NCBI RefSeq assembly: GCF_004345325.1
Contig: NZ_SLVJ01000001.1
Coordinates: 124,001-188,000 of the forward strand
Length of the DNA stretch: 64,000 bases
DNA from: Acinetobacter calcoaceticus
GTDB taxonomy: Bacteria; Pseudomonadota; Gammaproteobacteria; Pseudomonadales; Moraxellaceae
Direction of reading: 5' to 3'
Part shown: piece by piece, positions 38,505 to 47,844 of the stretch
Layout: every line of letters starts with the position of its first letter
Position numbering within the stretch: the stretch's first letter is position 1
Notes under the pieces: generated by a model
Told to the model about the DNA's origin: nothing
What the model saw: the letters and a program-made list of their open reading frames with translations, nothing else
Databases searched by the model: none
Made by a program: the position numbers and the translations under genes

Positions 38505-38678
38505 ATGCGTATAGGTTTAAATATTATTCTTATTATTTTTGCTGCATTGTGTCTTTTTTTCATAGTGATAGGTGTATATAGCTTAGATGCGACCTTAATT
38601 ATAATTGCTATTTTATTTGCTGTAGCAGGTATCTTATTCAGACTTGAAGCCAAGCACTACTTACCTAACGATCATTAA
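38505..38678 (+). CDS. Small two-helix membrane protein, 57 residues
   Basis: The frame starts ATG at 38505 with GTGAG ten bases before. The peptide begins MRIGLNIILIIFAALCLFFI, has a short loop (YSLDAT), a second helix LIIIAILFAVAGILF and a charged tail RLEAKHYLPNDH. Two clean helices joined by a tight turn, basic residues at both outer ends, and a good ribosome site make a real gene likely. It lies in an otherwise empty 600-bp gap between yacG and the MBL hydrolase gene. No family recognised. Confidence 0.65.
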   Translation: MRIGLNIILIIFAALCLFFIVIGVYSLDATLIIIAILFAVAGILFRLEAKHYLPNDH

Positions 38679-38746
38679 ACAAACTGGGTCTTGAGAGTAA
38701 AGCCGCCTGAATATCGAGATCTGACATTCAGGCATGCTCACTTCAT

Positions 38747-39391
38747 TTACCCTGCGCGTCCAGAGACAAATGGGTTACTACGTTTTTCTTCACCAATGGT
38801 ACTGATCGGGCCATGACCTGAAATGAATTGAGTTTGATCAGGTAAGCTAAAACATTCACGATGAATCGAATCAATCAATTGTTGATGATTACCGCGTGGA
38901 AAATCTGTACGACCAATCGAACCTTTAAATAGCACATCCCCAGTCCACAATAAGTCATATTTTTTGTTATAGAACATCACATGCCCTGGGGTATGACCTG
39001 GTGCAAAACGCACTTCAAATTCTTCTTCACCGAGTTTAAGGACTTCCCCACCTTGCAACCATTGAGTCACTGTCACAGGTTCAGGGATCGGAAAACCATA
39101 TTTAGCCGAAACCTCTTGAATCATATCCAACCAGAATTGATCCTCCTTATGTGGACCAATGACAGGTATATTCCACGCCTTCGCCAAAGCGCCTGCCGCA
39201 CCAGCATGATCCAGATGTCCATGCGTCAACCATAGTTCCTTAACGCTTAAACCCAATGCTTCGACTTCTTGTTTCAATAACTCGGTATCACCACCAGCAT
39301 CAATAATGACGGCTTGTTTCGATTCAGAATCCCAAACGATAGAACAGTTTTGTGCAAATGCAGTCACAGGGACGATTTTGACTTGTAACAT
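38747..39391 (-). CDS. MBL-fold metallohydrolase (YcbL/glyoxalase II-like)
   Basis: A 214-residue metallo-beta-lactamase fold with metal ligands H57, H59, D61 and H62 (THGHLDH), further histidine in FAPGHTPGH, and WTGDVLF and SGHGP near the end. Type II glyoxalase-like YcbL proteins have the same short length without the HAGH_C domain. A likely role is hydrolysis of a thioester such as S-lactoylglutathione. GAGAGGA lies five bases before the ATG. Confidence 0.92.
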   Translation of the reverse strand: MLQVKIVPVTAFAQNCSIVWDSESKQAVIIDAGGDTELLKQEVEALGLSVKELWLTHGHLDHAGAAGALAKAWNIPVIGPHKEDQFWLDMIQEVSAKYGFPIPEPVTVTQWLQGGEVLKLGEEEFEVRFAPGHTPGHVMFYNKKYDLLWTGDVLFKGSIGRTDFPRGNHQQLIDSIHRECFSLPDQTQFISGHGPISTIGEEKRSNPFVSGRAG

Positions 39392-39429
39392 AAGATCCTC
39401 TCAATGTTATAGGGCTCAGTTATGGAGGC

Positions 39430-40440
39430 TTAAGCCTGTACTTGTAGGGTTAATGTGACCGCATCAAGATGTGCTTGTAGCAACTGATTCAATAATTCAA
39501 TGTGTTCTGGGCTGCTATTTAAAGCGGGAATATAGCGATAGCTTTCACCACCTGCATTTAAAAACAGCTCGGCATTTTGCAGTGCCAATTCTTCCAGGGT
39601 TTCCAAACAATCTGCTGAAAATGCTGGACTACAGATCTGCACTGAACGCACCCCTTGTTCAGCCCATTGCTGCAATATTTGATCGGTATACGGTTTGACC
39701 CACTCTTGCTTTCCAAAGCGCGACTGAAAACTAATCGCCCACTGATTGGGCTCTAGACCGAGTGCATCTGCAACTTTCTGTGCCGTGATGCGGCAACGAT
39801 CCGCATAGGGGTCGCCTTTGTCGGCATAAGGTTGTGGTATGCCATGAAAAGACATCAATAATTTTTCTGCCGAGCCATGCTGCTCACGGTAGTTAATTAC
39901 ACTTTGCGCCAAAGCCTGTATATACAGTGGATGCTGATAATAATCACGAATGATGCTCAAGCCCGGTAGATTGCGTTGGGTCCTGATCCATTTCGCCATC
40001 ACATCATAAATCGGAGCTGTAGAGGTGGCTGAATACTGCGGAAACAACGGCAAGACAATGATGTGGTCTTGGGGTTGTTGTGCAACCTGATCAAGTACAG
40101 CCTGAATATTCGGCTGACCATAGGTCATTGCTGGCACCACACGCAGATCAAAATCGCTATATTGAACTGTCAATTGTTGTTCTAGCGCTTTGACTTGATC
40201 CAACAAAATCTGACGCATCGGTGAGTCTGTGGTCCAAATTTGCGCATAGGCATGTGCAACACGCTTAGGACGAAACGGCAATACAAAGCCGAACAAGATA
40301 ATTTTCCAAAGCAATCGTGGGATTTCAATCACCCGTGGATCGGATAAAAAATCTTTTAAAAAGCGCCGTACAGCAGATGCTGAGGGGGCGTCTGGTGTTC
40401 CTAGATTTGCCACGATGACCAATATTTTCGGTTTTAACAC
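39430..40440 (-). CDS. hemH: Ferrochelatase
   Basis: A 336-residue HemH, inserting Fe2+ into protoporphyrin IX, the last haem step. Visible: [11 protein letters not shown] at the start, [16 protein letters not shown] with the catalytic histidine, [17 protein letters not shown], and [15 protein letters not shown] with the acidic metal-relay glutamates. The GTG at 40440 has AGGAAAGGG just upstream and gives the family start; the frame is open from a TTG at 40458, which falls at the edge of that site and is rejected. Confidence 0.95.
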   Translation of the reverse strand: MLKPKILVIVANLGTPDAPSASAVRRFLKDFLSDPRVIEIPRLLWKIILFGFVLPFRPKRVAHAYAQIWTTDSPMRQILLDQVKALEQQLTVQYSDFDLRVVPAMTYGQPNIQAVLDQVAQQPQDHIIVLPLFPQYSATSTAPIYDVMAKWIRTQRNLPGLSIIRDYYQHPLYIQALAQSVINYREQHGSAEKLLMSFHGIPQPYADKGDPYADRCRITAQKVADALGLEPNQWAISFQSRFGKQEWVKPYTDQILQQWAEQGVRSVQICSPAFSADCLETLEELALQNAELFLNAGGESYRYIPALNSSPEHIELLNQLLQAHLDAVTLTLQVQA

Positions 40441-40550
40441 AGTGCCCTTTCCTATCAACGGCTTGCAACGGGTTTAGCATACTGGATCATTTGCTGGTAC
40501 ACAAATAACCCAAACTTAGATCTAGATCACTTTTTTATGCAAAAATCGTC

Positions 40551-41570
40551 TTACTCAATGATCGACATATGATGCCCAAAGAGTCGCAACTCTTCGAGCA
40601 ATTTAAGCCCTTTATCGGTGACTTTCCACAACATACGCTGACGGTCATCCCGCCCTACAGGCACAATCCATTCATTTTGCCGCATCTGCTGTTTAATGGT
40701 ATCCAAAGCACGAATGTTGATTTGTACTCGCCCAATAGCATGTGCTCGTGGCATCTTTTTCTGGGCATCCCTTAAGCCGGTACGATTGAGAAAATCATTC
40801 AATACTTTGGAGAAAAAGGCTTCTGGGGTCGGATGCTCAAACTCAGCAGAAAGTACGCTTAACAATTCGGCCCACTTGCTATGTTTTAAGGTGATAATTT
40901 CTTTAAAACCATCGTCTTGATAGGCATGCATACGATAATCAAAACTAAAGACATCTTCGATTGAAACCCGTGGTAAGGACAGAAAGGGATCAGATTGAGT
41001 GGCATGTTGTTGTAATCGGGCTTGTGCCAATTTAACTTTAAGATGGTCGATCTCATCTTGTAATATTTGTAAGTTTTGTGGTCTGACCCAACCCAAACTA
41101 GGATAACGGACGGTCATTTGCGGTAGATGTGAACGAATCGCCAACTCTAAATCACGAGTGCTCTGATACATCACCACTTGTTCGACTTCTTTTTGCAGTT
41201 GGCAACGAAACGTCGTAAATTTTTCTTGGCGTTGCAGTTCCTGTGGATCTGCTTCAGCGTGTATCGACTGAGGGTATTGCTGCATCAATACGATGATTGG
41301 TTTTTGTTTGGTCACCGCATAGATATATTCAAGGTGCATATAGCTAATGCCTGATACCGATTGCTCACCATACTGACTGCCCAATAACAACAGTACATAG
41401 TCACAATCATCGATTTGACGGCGGGCATAGGCACTACTCAATGGGCTTCTTGAGTCTAATCCCCAAGCAAAAAAACCCATCCCCATCAATGTTTGCACGA
41501 CAACTGTCCGCTCAAGATGCATGTCTTGACCTGAAGTGCTTATAAACACTTGATACCGCCTATCCAGCAT
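40551..41570 (-). CDS. DUF4062 (TIR-like) protein with coiled coil and C-terminal winged-helix-like region
   Basis: A 339-residue soluble protein. The first 115 residues are DUF4062: VFISTSGQDMHLER, SSAYARRQIDDCDYVLLLLG, QYGEQSVSGISYMHLEY, and KPIIVLMQ, a TIR-like flavodoxin fold. A coiled coil (about 170-192, LQILQDEIDHLKVKLAQA) follows, and the C-terminal part (IGRVQINIRALDTIKQQM and then LWKVTDKGLKLLEELR) looks like a winged helix. DUF4062 heads some NTPase-containing defence proteins, but is here in a compact protein. Standing alone, the function is unknown. Confidence 0.7.
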   Translation of the reverse strand: MLDRRYQVFISTSGQDMHLERTVVVQTLMGMGFFAWGLDSRSPLSSAYARRQIDDCDYVLLLLGSQYGEQSVSGISYMHLEYIYAVTKQKPIIVLMQQYPQSIHAEADPQELQRQEKFTTFRCQLQKEVEQVVMYQSTRDLELAIRSHLPQMTVRYPSLGWVRPQNLQILQDEIDHLKVKLAQARLQQHATQSDPFLSLPRVSIEDVFSFDYRMHAYQDDGFKEIITLKHSKWAELLSVLSAEFEHPTPEAFFSKVLNDFLNRTGLRDAQKKMPRAHAIGRVQINIRALDTIKQQMRQNEWIVPVGRDDRQRMLWKVTDKGLKLLEELRLFGHHMSIIE

Positions 41571-41759
41571 AGGTCACCCTTGATATGTATCTGGCCTGAT
41601 CTGTGTTCATCCCAACACTGATGTAACAGATCCAGCATATTTGATGATTGATGCAACCCCTACTTACACTTCACACGCTAAACAGCAACATTCTAAACTT
41701 AAATGAACCAAGCGCAAACCACACAACCACTCAACTTAAATTGCGTTTAATCGGCCTTA

Positions 41760-42650
41760 TTACCCGATTTTTTCAGCCATTTTAGCAACTATATTCTCGA
41801 TTGACCACGTCATTCCCGTTGGAATCATATGTTGTAAAACCGGCGCCAATTCAGTGGCATTTTGACCACTGACATAACAGCGTAGTCTGATCTCTGGCGC
41901 AGACTCAGCTTGGGTCAACAAACCATGTTTAATCAATATTTTTGAGGTCTGGCGTGCGACTGCAAATCCTGAATCCACCAAGGTCAACCGATCTGCATAT
42001 AGCTGCTGGATACTGTCTTTTAAGAAAGGATAATGGGTACAACCGAGTACCAAATAATCCGCACCTTGCTCAACCACGGGCTGCAGCACTTGTTGCAGGC
42101 ACTCTAGACAGAGCACACTATTGGCAAGCCCAGACTCGACCAAGGGCACCAACTCCAAGCAGGTCACATTGAGCACTTTGACTTCGGCAGGTTCGGCAAA
42201 GCCAGTAATGACGTCTTGGATTAATTTACCTCTCAATGTCGCGGGTGTCGCCAATACAGCAACCACTTTGCTTTTTGATTGAATTACTGCTGGCTTGAGT
42301 GCGGGCACCAAACCAATAATAGGAAAGCGTTCACCATAGTATTCACGTAAATGATCTAGGCTAAATGCCGATGCAGTATTACATGCTACCACCGCAACTT
42401 TACAGCCTTGACGATACAGCCATTCAATTGCTCGCGCAGTCAATTGCCGAATATCTTCATCTCCACGCGCCCCATAAGGCACATGCGCTGTATCGGCAAA
42501 ATATACAATCCGTTCTTTGGGCAAGTATTGCGCAATTTCGAGTGCAATCGATAAGCCACCAATCCCCGAGTCGAAGATACCAATCGGAGCATCAGCCGAA
42601 GCAAGCGGCGTAGCATCATCGAAGCAAGATAAGGGCGTGAGGTTAATCAT
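41760..42650 (-). CDS. murI: Glutamate racemase
   Basis: A 296-residue MurI, making D-glutamate for peptidoglycan. The two catalytic cysteines are C90 in ACNTAS and C204 in GCTHYP; IGIFDSGIGGLSI and ADTAHVPYG (substrate site) are also clear. An N-terminal stretch of about 20 residues precedes the usual start, a minor extension, so an internal start is possible. It begins 46 bp after the DUF1285 gene stop, on the same strand. Confidence 0.94.
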   Translation of the reverse strand: MINLTPLSCFDDATPLASADAPIGIFDSGIGGLSIALEIAQYLPKERIVYFADTAHVPYGARGDEDIRQLTARAIEWLYRQGCKVAVVACNTASAFSLDHLREYYGERFPIIGLVPALKPAVIQSKSKVVAVLATPATLRGKLIQDVITGFAEPAEVKVLNVTCLELVPLVESGLANSVLCLECLQQVLQPVVEQGADYLVLGCTHYPFLKDSIQQLYADRLTLVDSGFAVARQTSKILIKHGLLTQAESAPEIRLRCYVSGQNATELAPVLQHMIPTGMTWSIENIVAKMAEKIG

Positions 42651-42696
42651 AGCTGGCCAAGCAATATTGAGATAAACGTGCTGATAAGCTTAAACC

Positions 42697-43269
42697 TCAG
42701 GTGCCCAAATGCAAGTGTAAATCACCACTGCTTAACGATAAAATAGTTTCACCGTGCGCATTTTCCATTAATTTACCCATTGCGATTAAATGATAAAATG
42801 TCTGGCGTTGGATCAGCGCATTGATTCCAAAACGCACATGCACATAGGGACGTAGTTGGCCCCGATAGTCACGCATAAAAATCGGGTGCTCGGCATCCAC
42901 CACGATCAGATCTTGATTGCTGGTGGTGAGTTGCAAATAAGTTTGGTGGTTAATCTCGATTTGATCGACTTGATTGACCAATAAAGGCTCATCTTCTACG
43001 GTGATTTCAATCTGCTCGACTGGGGTTTTAAGATAAAATAGTCCCTGCTCCTTCCACAATACCGAGCTAAACAGATCAATCATGGCTTGCCTACGAATCA
43101 ATTGACCTTCGTGCCACCATTCACCATTGGCTTTTACGGTCAGATCCATTTTACCGCAATGCTTTGGCTGCCATTGCTCTAATGGTGGGATTGACCTTTT
43201 ATGACCTTGTTGTACACCTTTTAGGTATTGTGCAATGTTGATTAAGTTTTTATCATCTGGATTCGGCAT
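42697..43269 (-). CDS. DUF1285 family protein
   Basis: A 190-residue soluble protein with the DUF1285 (PF06938) pattern: PPLEQWQPKHCGKMDLTVKANGEWWHEGQLIRRQ, FSSVLWKEQGLFYLKTPVE, then ITVEDEPLLV and a C-terminal part with YVHVRFGINALIQRQTFYHL. Structures of the family show a PH-like/CystatinB fold but no known role. The ATG at 43269 has AGAGG nine bases upstream and is preferred to the ATG at 43308. Confidence 0.82.
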   Translation of the reverse strand: MPNPDDKNLINIAQYLKGVQQGHKRSIPPLEQWQPKHCGKMDLTVKANGEWWHEGQLIRRQAMIDLFSSVLWKEQGLFYLKTPVEQIEITVEDEPLLVNQVDQIEINHQTYLQLTTSNQDLIVVDAEHPIFMRDYRGQLRPYVHVRFGINALIQRQTFYHLIAMGKLMENAHGETILSLSSGDLHLHLGT

Positions 43270-43350
43270 AATCTGTGCCTCTTTAGGTGAAATATGATGT
43301 TTTACCATGATTTATGCCTAGCTGACGTTAAAATATAATGACTGAGCCAA

Positions 43351-43379
43351 TTGGCGTACGCATGGTTTAAAACTATACT
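43351..43379 (+). promoter_or_regulatory. Sigma-70 promoter of the ETF-QO gene
   Basis: -35 TTGGCG (43351-43356), 17-bp spacer, -10 TATACT (43374-43379); leader about 110 nt. Confidence 0.7.
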
Positions 43380-43496
43380 AGCCCGAACTATATTCAAGGT
43401 ACGACTAAAAATTGTACCTCAAACTCTAAGTATACTCATGGCAGCACCGATTACTTTATATCCGGTTGCCACCCTTATCATTATGAGGAGTCCTAC

Positions 43497-45209
43497 ATGG
43501 AACACATCGAACGTGAATCGATGGAGTTTGACGTCGTCATCGTAGGTGCAGGCCCTGCTGGTCTTTCAGCTGCGATCAAAATCCGTCAATTAGCAATTGA
43601 ACACAATCTTCCAGATTTATCCGTGTGTGTCGTGGAAAAAGGCTCTGAAGTGGGTGCGCATATCCTTTCGGGTGCTTTGCTTGAACCACGTGCATTGAAC
43701 GAACTCTTCCCAGACTGGAAAGAACTTGGCGCACCATTGAATGTGCCAGTAAATCAAGACCAAACTCACTTCCTGTTATCGGCAACGACATCAAAAGAAG
43801 CGCCACATTGGATGGTACCAAAAACCATGCACAATGATGGCAACTATGTCGTGTCTTTGGGCAACGTGGTGCGTTGGTTAGGTCAGAAAGCAGAAGAACT
43901 TGAAGTCTCTATCTTCCCGGGTTTTGCTGCATCAGATGTGCTTTATCATGCGGATGGTGCCGTTAAAGGCATCCAAACCGGTGATATGGGCATAGGTAAA
44001 GATGGCGAACCTACGCATAACTTTACCCCTGGTTATGAATTACATGCGAAATACACCATTTTTGCTGAAGGTTGCCGCGGCAACCTGGGTAAACGTCTAA
44101 TCGCGAAATACAATCTAGATAAAGATGTCGATCCACAGCACTACGGTATTGGTATCAAAGAGCTTTGGGAAATCGACCCTGCAAAACATAAAGCGGGCCT
44201 TGCTATGCATGGCGCAGGTTGGCCTCTAAATGAAACGGGTTCTTCAGGCGGTTGGTGGCTATATCACGCTGAAAATAACCAAGTGACTTTGGGTATGATC
44301 GTGGATTTATCTTATGAAAATCCGCATATGTATCCATTTATGGAAATGCAGCGCTGGAAAACCCACCCACTGATCAAACAGTATCTTGAAGGTGGTAAGC
44401 GTATTTCTTATGGTGCGCGTGCAGTGGTCAAAGGCGGCTTAAACGCTTTGCCTAAATTGACCTTCCCAGGCGGTTGCTTGGTGGGTGATGATGCAGGCTT
44501 CCTCAACTTTGCCAAAATCAAAGGCTCACATACAGCAATGAAATCAGGCATGCTCTGTGCTGAAGCTGTATTTGAAGCGATTCAGGCCGGTGTAGCCAAA
44601 GGTGGCGAAGTGGCTTATGCCCGTGTCACTGAAGGTGAAGATCTCTTTGCCAAAGAGCTCACCAGTTATACCGACAAATTTAACAACAGTTGGCTCAAAG
44701 AAGAACTTTATCGTTCACGTAACTTTGGACCAGCCATGCACAAGTTTGGTCAATGGGTCGGTGGGGCGTTTAACTTTATTGACCAAAACGTCTTTAAAAT
44801 TCCATTTACCTTACATGATCTTGGAACAGATCATGGTGCATTGAAAACTGTTGATGCGGTCAGCTTTAAACCGACCTATCCAAAGCCAGATGGTAAATTG
44901 ACCTTTGACCGTCTATCTTCAGTGTTTGTATCAAACACGGTACATGAAGAAAATCAGCCAGCGCATTTAAAATTGACTGATGCATCGATTCCAGTGAACG
45001 TCAACTTACCGAAATGGGATGAGCCAGCTCAACGCTACTGCCCTGCAGGTGTTTACGAAATCATGGAAAATGATGATGGCTCTAAGCGTTTCCAAATCAA
45101 TGCGGCCAACTGTGTACATTGCAAAACCTGTGATATTAAAGACCCAACCCAGAACATCACTTGGGTCACACCTGAAGGTGGCGGTGGTCCAAACTATCCA
45201 AACATGTAA
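43497..45209 (+). CDS. Electron transfer flavoprotein-ubiquinone oxidoreductase
   Basis: A 570-residue ETF-QO. FAD loop VIVGAGPAGLSAAI near residue 13, VEKGSEVGAHILSGA, a ubiquinone-binding middle region, and a C-terminal 4Fe-4S domain with cysteines in RYCPAGVYE and NCVHCKTCDIKDPTQNI. It moves electrons from reduced ETF (fed by acyl-CoA dehydrogenases) to the quinone pool at the inner membrane. AGGAG lies seven bases before the ATG. Single gene with its own promoter and terminator. Confidence 0.96.
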   Translation: MEHIERESMEFDVVIVGAGPAGLSAAIKIRQLAIEHNLPDLSVCVVEKGSEVGAHILSGALLEPRALNELFPDWKELGAPLNVPVNQDQTHFLLSATTSKEAPHWMVPKTMHNDGNYVVSLGNVVRWLGQKAEELEVSIFPGFAASDVLYHADGAVKGIQTGDMGIGKDGEPTHNFTPGYELHAKYTIFAEGCRGNLGKRLIAKYNLDKDVDPQHYGIGIKELWEIDPAKHKAGLAMHGAGWPLNETGSSGGWWLYHAENNQVTLGMIVDLSYENPHMYPFMEMQRWKTHPLIKQYLEGGKRISYGARAVVKGGLNALPKLTFPGGCLVGDDAGFLNFAKIKGSHTAMKSGMLCAEAVFEAIQAGVAKGGEVAYARVTEGEDLFAKELTSYTDKFNNSWLKEELYRSRNFGPAMHKFGQWVGGAFNFIDQNVFKIPFTLHDLGTDHGALKTVDAVSFKPTYPKPDGKLTFDRLSSVFVSNTVHEENQPAHLKLTDASIPVNVNLPKWDEPAQRYCPAGVYEIMENDDGSKRFQINAANCVHCKTCDIKDPTQNITWVTPEGGGGPNYPNM

Positions 45210-45238
45210 TTAGTGCTGGCTATTTAGCACTATTATAT

Positions 45239-45278
45239 AAACCACCAAGCCCACGATCAGTGGGCTTGGTGGTTTTTT
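45239..45278 (+). terminator. Terminator of the ETF-QO gene
   Basis: Fifteen-bp perfect stem AACCACCAAGCCCAC/GTGGGCTTGGTGGTT, loop GATCA, then T6. Confidence 0.92.
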
Positions 45279-45303
45279 AAATCTACTTGATAACAAATTT
45301 GGA

Positions 45304-45957
45304 TTAATTTTCTGGATAAACCCACAGATCATTTAAATTGGATTGAGTATTGATCATTCTAAAAGCGGCAGGTTGATATTGCTCATCCACCACCAAATAT
45401 CCCGCAGCTTTTTCGGGCCAATTTTTACAGTTTTTACTACTTAGACTAAACCCTAAACTATTAGGTATGGCACTAGGAGTAATTTTCCCAGTCATCACAC
45501 AAGTCGAGTCAAAGCTGGCAATTTGTCCTGAAGCATCAATGGCAAAGGTCAGTACTTGTTCCCCATCTAAATGCGCAATATAACGCCCTTGCATCTGATT
45601 GACTGCTATTTGTTGATTAGCAATAGGTTCATGATGAAGAAACTTCACCTGTTCTGATTTCACCGTGCTTGGCATACTAACCCAACGCTGCGTTGAATCG
45701 GTGTAATAGACTTTTTCTGCTCGCTCATTCTCTTGATTCAGCACCAAAAGTTGATCACCAGATGTCGCGACATAAATTTGTCCAACTTGAGGTTGCTGCT
45801 CGGATCCCACACTAACTTGATGTACACCCGCTGGAAGGCTTTGTACCTTTATTTCAGTCTTGTCCTGCGGAACAGTGTCCACTTCAGCTTTGTCGTCACC
45901 ACATGCAACCAAGCCCAAACTACACAGCAAGGCAACCGCTTTCATATTCAACTTCAT
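45304..45957 (-). CDS. Lipoprotein, unknown function
   Basis: A 217-residue lipoprotein with signal MKLNMKAVALLCSLGLVACG (lipobox LVAC, cysteine at 19). The mature part is hydrophilic with probable beta strands (QVGQIYVATSGDQLLVLN, YIAHLDGEQVLTFAIDA) and a cysteine pair (C154 and C177 region, SCVMTG and SKNCKNW). It follows the SurE gene by 11 bp on the same strand and is probably co-transcribed with it. No family recognised. Confidence 0.75.
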   Translation of the reverse strand: MKLNMKAVALLCSLGLVACGDDKAEVDTVPQDKTEIKVQSLPAGVHQVSVGSEQQPQVGQIYVATSGDQLLVLNQENERAEKVYYTDSTQRWVSMPSTVKSEQVKFLHHEPIANQQIAVNQMQGRYIAHLDGEQVLTFAIDASGQIASFDSTCVMTGKITPSAIPNSLGFSLSSKNCKNWPEKAAGYLVVDEQYQPAAFRMINTQSNLNDLWVYPEN

Positions 45958-45968
45958 GGCACTATTCC

Positions 45969-46910
45969 TTATTTACCCAAGAGTTGACGTAAGCGTAGCT
46001 TTAACCATTCTTGGGTAGCAGGGCGACTATCGAAGCCGACTTGCATCGCCGTGACTGCGATATTATTGGCAGAGACCACCATTTCATCTTGTTGTTGTGA
46101 GCCATTTGGTCCAGTCGATGCTTTACCTGCAGTGATGCCATAGGGAACACTGGTCTTAAACTTCAAATAGTAAGCGTCATAACTGCCCATTTTTGAAAAT
46201 GCAAAACGACTATTGTTGTCTAATTTATCAGGGAAGTTGACATTAAGTACGGTGCGAGCGGGTAAGATTTTGCCTGATTGGGCTTTACTTTGTAGCTCAG
46301 CAATTAGCTTAACGGTATGATTTGCAACGATAGTAGAGAGTGGATTTGCGAGGTTTTTATTATCCACGGTATTTTGCCCAGCACTGATTGCGATAGCGGG
46401 TATACCACGACTGCCAGCATATTGAACGACCCCAACCGTACCTGAGAACAAACTGAGCGAACCAATATTTTGACCTTCATTGGGGCCAGACAGGATCAGA
46501 TCAGGAAGCTTGCCCCATTTGTTTTGAGCTACAGCATCAATTCCATACATCACCGACAAAACAGGTGTGCCATGCACATAATGATAGTCTGGATATCCTG
46601 CTTTTTTAAATGCACCAACAGCAGGATCACCCACTGCTGCAACGCCATTGAGACAACCCGCATTTTTAGTAATTTGATCGTCATTCAGTGCTGAAATTTT
46701 ATTATCGCTATACATCACAATACCCGCACTACGGCCACTCTGCCCTGTACATGGCACTGAAACCACCACACTATGGCCTGCCGCTCTGAGTGCAGTGGTC
46801 AATGCTTTAACATTGCTCGACAAACCATCATCATTGCTGATCAATATATTCAGTGCAAAACTCTGACTTGCCATTAAACCGAATACCGCAACTGCCAATA
46901 CTTTTTTCAC
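45969..46910 (-). CDS. Exported SurE-family nucleotidase/phosphatase
   Basis: A 313-residue SurE protein with an N-terminal Sec signal (KKVLAVAVFGLMASQSFA, cleaved before LNIL). The core has ILISNDDGL, the Asp-Asp metal site, GQSGRSAGIV, HGTPVLSV, SGPNEGQNIGSLSLFSGTVG and a cysteine pair. Cytoplasmic SurE removes phosphate from nucleotide monophosphates; this exported form may act on periplasmic nucleotides. Start is GTG at 46910 with GGAAGG upstream. The standard cytoplasmic SurE is not in this window. Confidence 0.87.
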   Translation of the reverse strand: MKKVLAVAVFGLMASQSFALNILISNDDGLSSNVKALTTALRAAGHSVVVSVPCTGQSGRSAGIVMYSDNKISALNDDQITKNAGCLNGVAAVGDPAVGAFKKAGYPDYHYVHGTPVLSVMYGIDAVAQNKWGKLPDLILSGPNEGQNIGSLSLFSGTVGVVQYAGSRGIPAIAISAGQNTVDNKNLANPLSTIVANHTVKLIAELQSKAQSGKILPARTVLNVNFPDKLDNNSRFAFSKMGSYDAYYLKFKTSVPYGITAGKASTGPNGSQQQDEMVVSANNIAVTAMQVGFDSRPATQEWLKLRLRQLLGK

Positions 46911-47053
46911 TTAGACCTTCCATATCAAATTTTAATGAGGTAATTAAATTAACAACTTGATATGAAAGAAAAATGAAAAAATTCTAAATGAGATAGTTCT
47001 AAATTGCGCGAGCTAGATCGATAGTGAAGTATTTAAATAGTTCATTGTGTATT

Positions 47054-47821
47054 TTATTTGAGTTTGACTTTTTTTAGGAACATCGATAAATAATCAACGT
47101 CATCCTGTTTTCCATAAATATATAAATCCTTGTCGCTTAAGTAATAAAAGCACTTTAATGATTTATCTTGCTGAATTATATGACATGCTGCACCCTCTAT
47201 TGCTAAGCCAATCCTGTCATCGCGATAACTCCAATTCAATTTTTTCTCATAAGCTTGCAATAACTGTTGTTGAAATTCAAATGCATCATGCTTAAAGATC
47301 GGATTCATAACCTCACCCATTTCAAGCATATAACTCCACAAAAAATACTGAGAGCAAATTGGCTTGCGACAAATATAACTCTTTAATTTGGTCTTTTCAT
47401 GGTATTCATCGCGATTAAATACCGAAGTAACCCCATTCGGATGTACGATGAAAACTTTACGATTTAGTTCAAATTTTCGTAGCAAGGCTTGATCATCAGC
47501 TAAAGATCCCTTGGTTATCTCAATGCTATTTGAGATAAAAAAATCAGATGCTGCGATTGCGTCTTCGATATTTAATTCAGAAATTAACCATGCTTGGCAT
47601 GATAAAAACAATGCTAAACGATCCTCTAAAAAGGAGTCACAATTGGAGTTTATCGAATCATCGGATAGAGTTGACTTGATAAGCTTTGCATCATGTTTAT
47701 CCTGAAACTCAGATAATCCATCACCAAGCAGTGGATACTTGGCTGCTTTCGCCTGTTGAAACAAGCAAAGGATGATTAAAACAACAACCCATATGCCGTT
47801 TATTTTTAAATAATTTGACAT
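47054..47821 (-). CDS. Exported protein of unknown function in the vgrG region
   Basis: A 255-residue protein with a signal peptide (NGIWVVVLIILCLFQQAKAA, cleaved after AKA). The mature part is mixed charge with cysteines (C near 60, 75, and the pair ICRKPIC and a later ACHII) and several Lys/Asp-rich segments. It is AT-rich, on the same strand as vgrG and beyond the other small genes. It could be an immunity protein, as the location and export suggest, but no family is recognised. A TTG at 47860 gives a longer frame that lacks support. Confidence 0.6.
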   Translation of the reverse strand: MSNYLKINGIWVVVLIILCLFQQAKAAKYPLLGDGLSEFQDKHDAKLIKSTLSDDSINSNCDSFLEDRLALFLSCQAWLISELNIEDAIAASDFFISNSIEITKGSLADDQALLRKFELNRKVFIVHPNGVTSVFNRDEYHEKTKLKSYICRKPICSQYFLWSYMLEMGEVMNPIFKHDAFEFQQQLLQAYEKKLNWSYRDDRIGLAIEGAACHIIQQDKSLKCFYYLSDKDLYIYGKQDDVDYLSMFLKKVKLK

Positions 47822-47844
47822 CAATATATACCAGAGAAAAAGTG

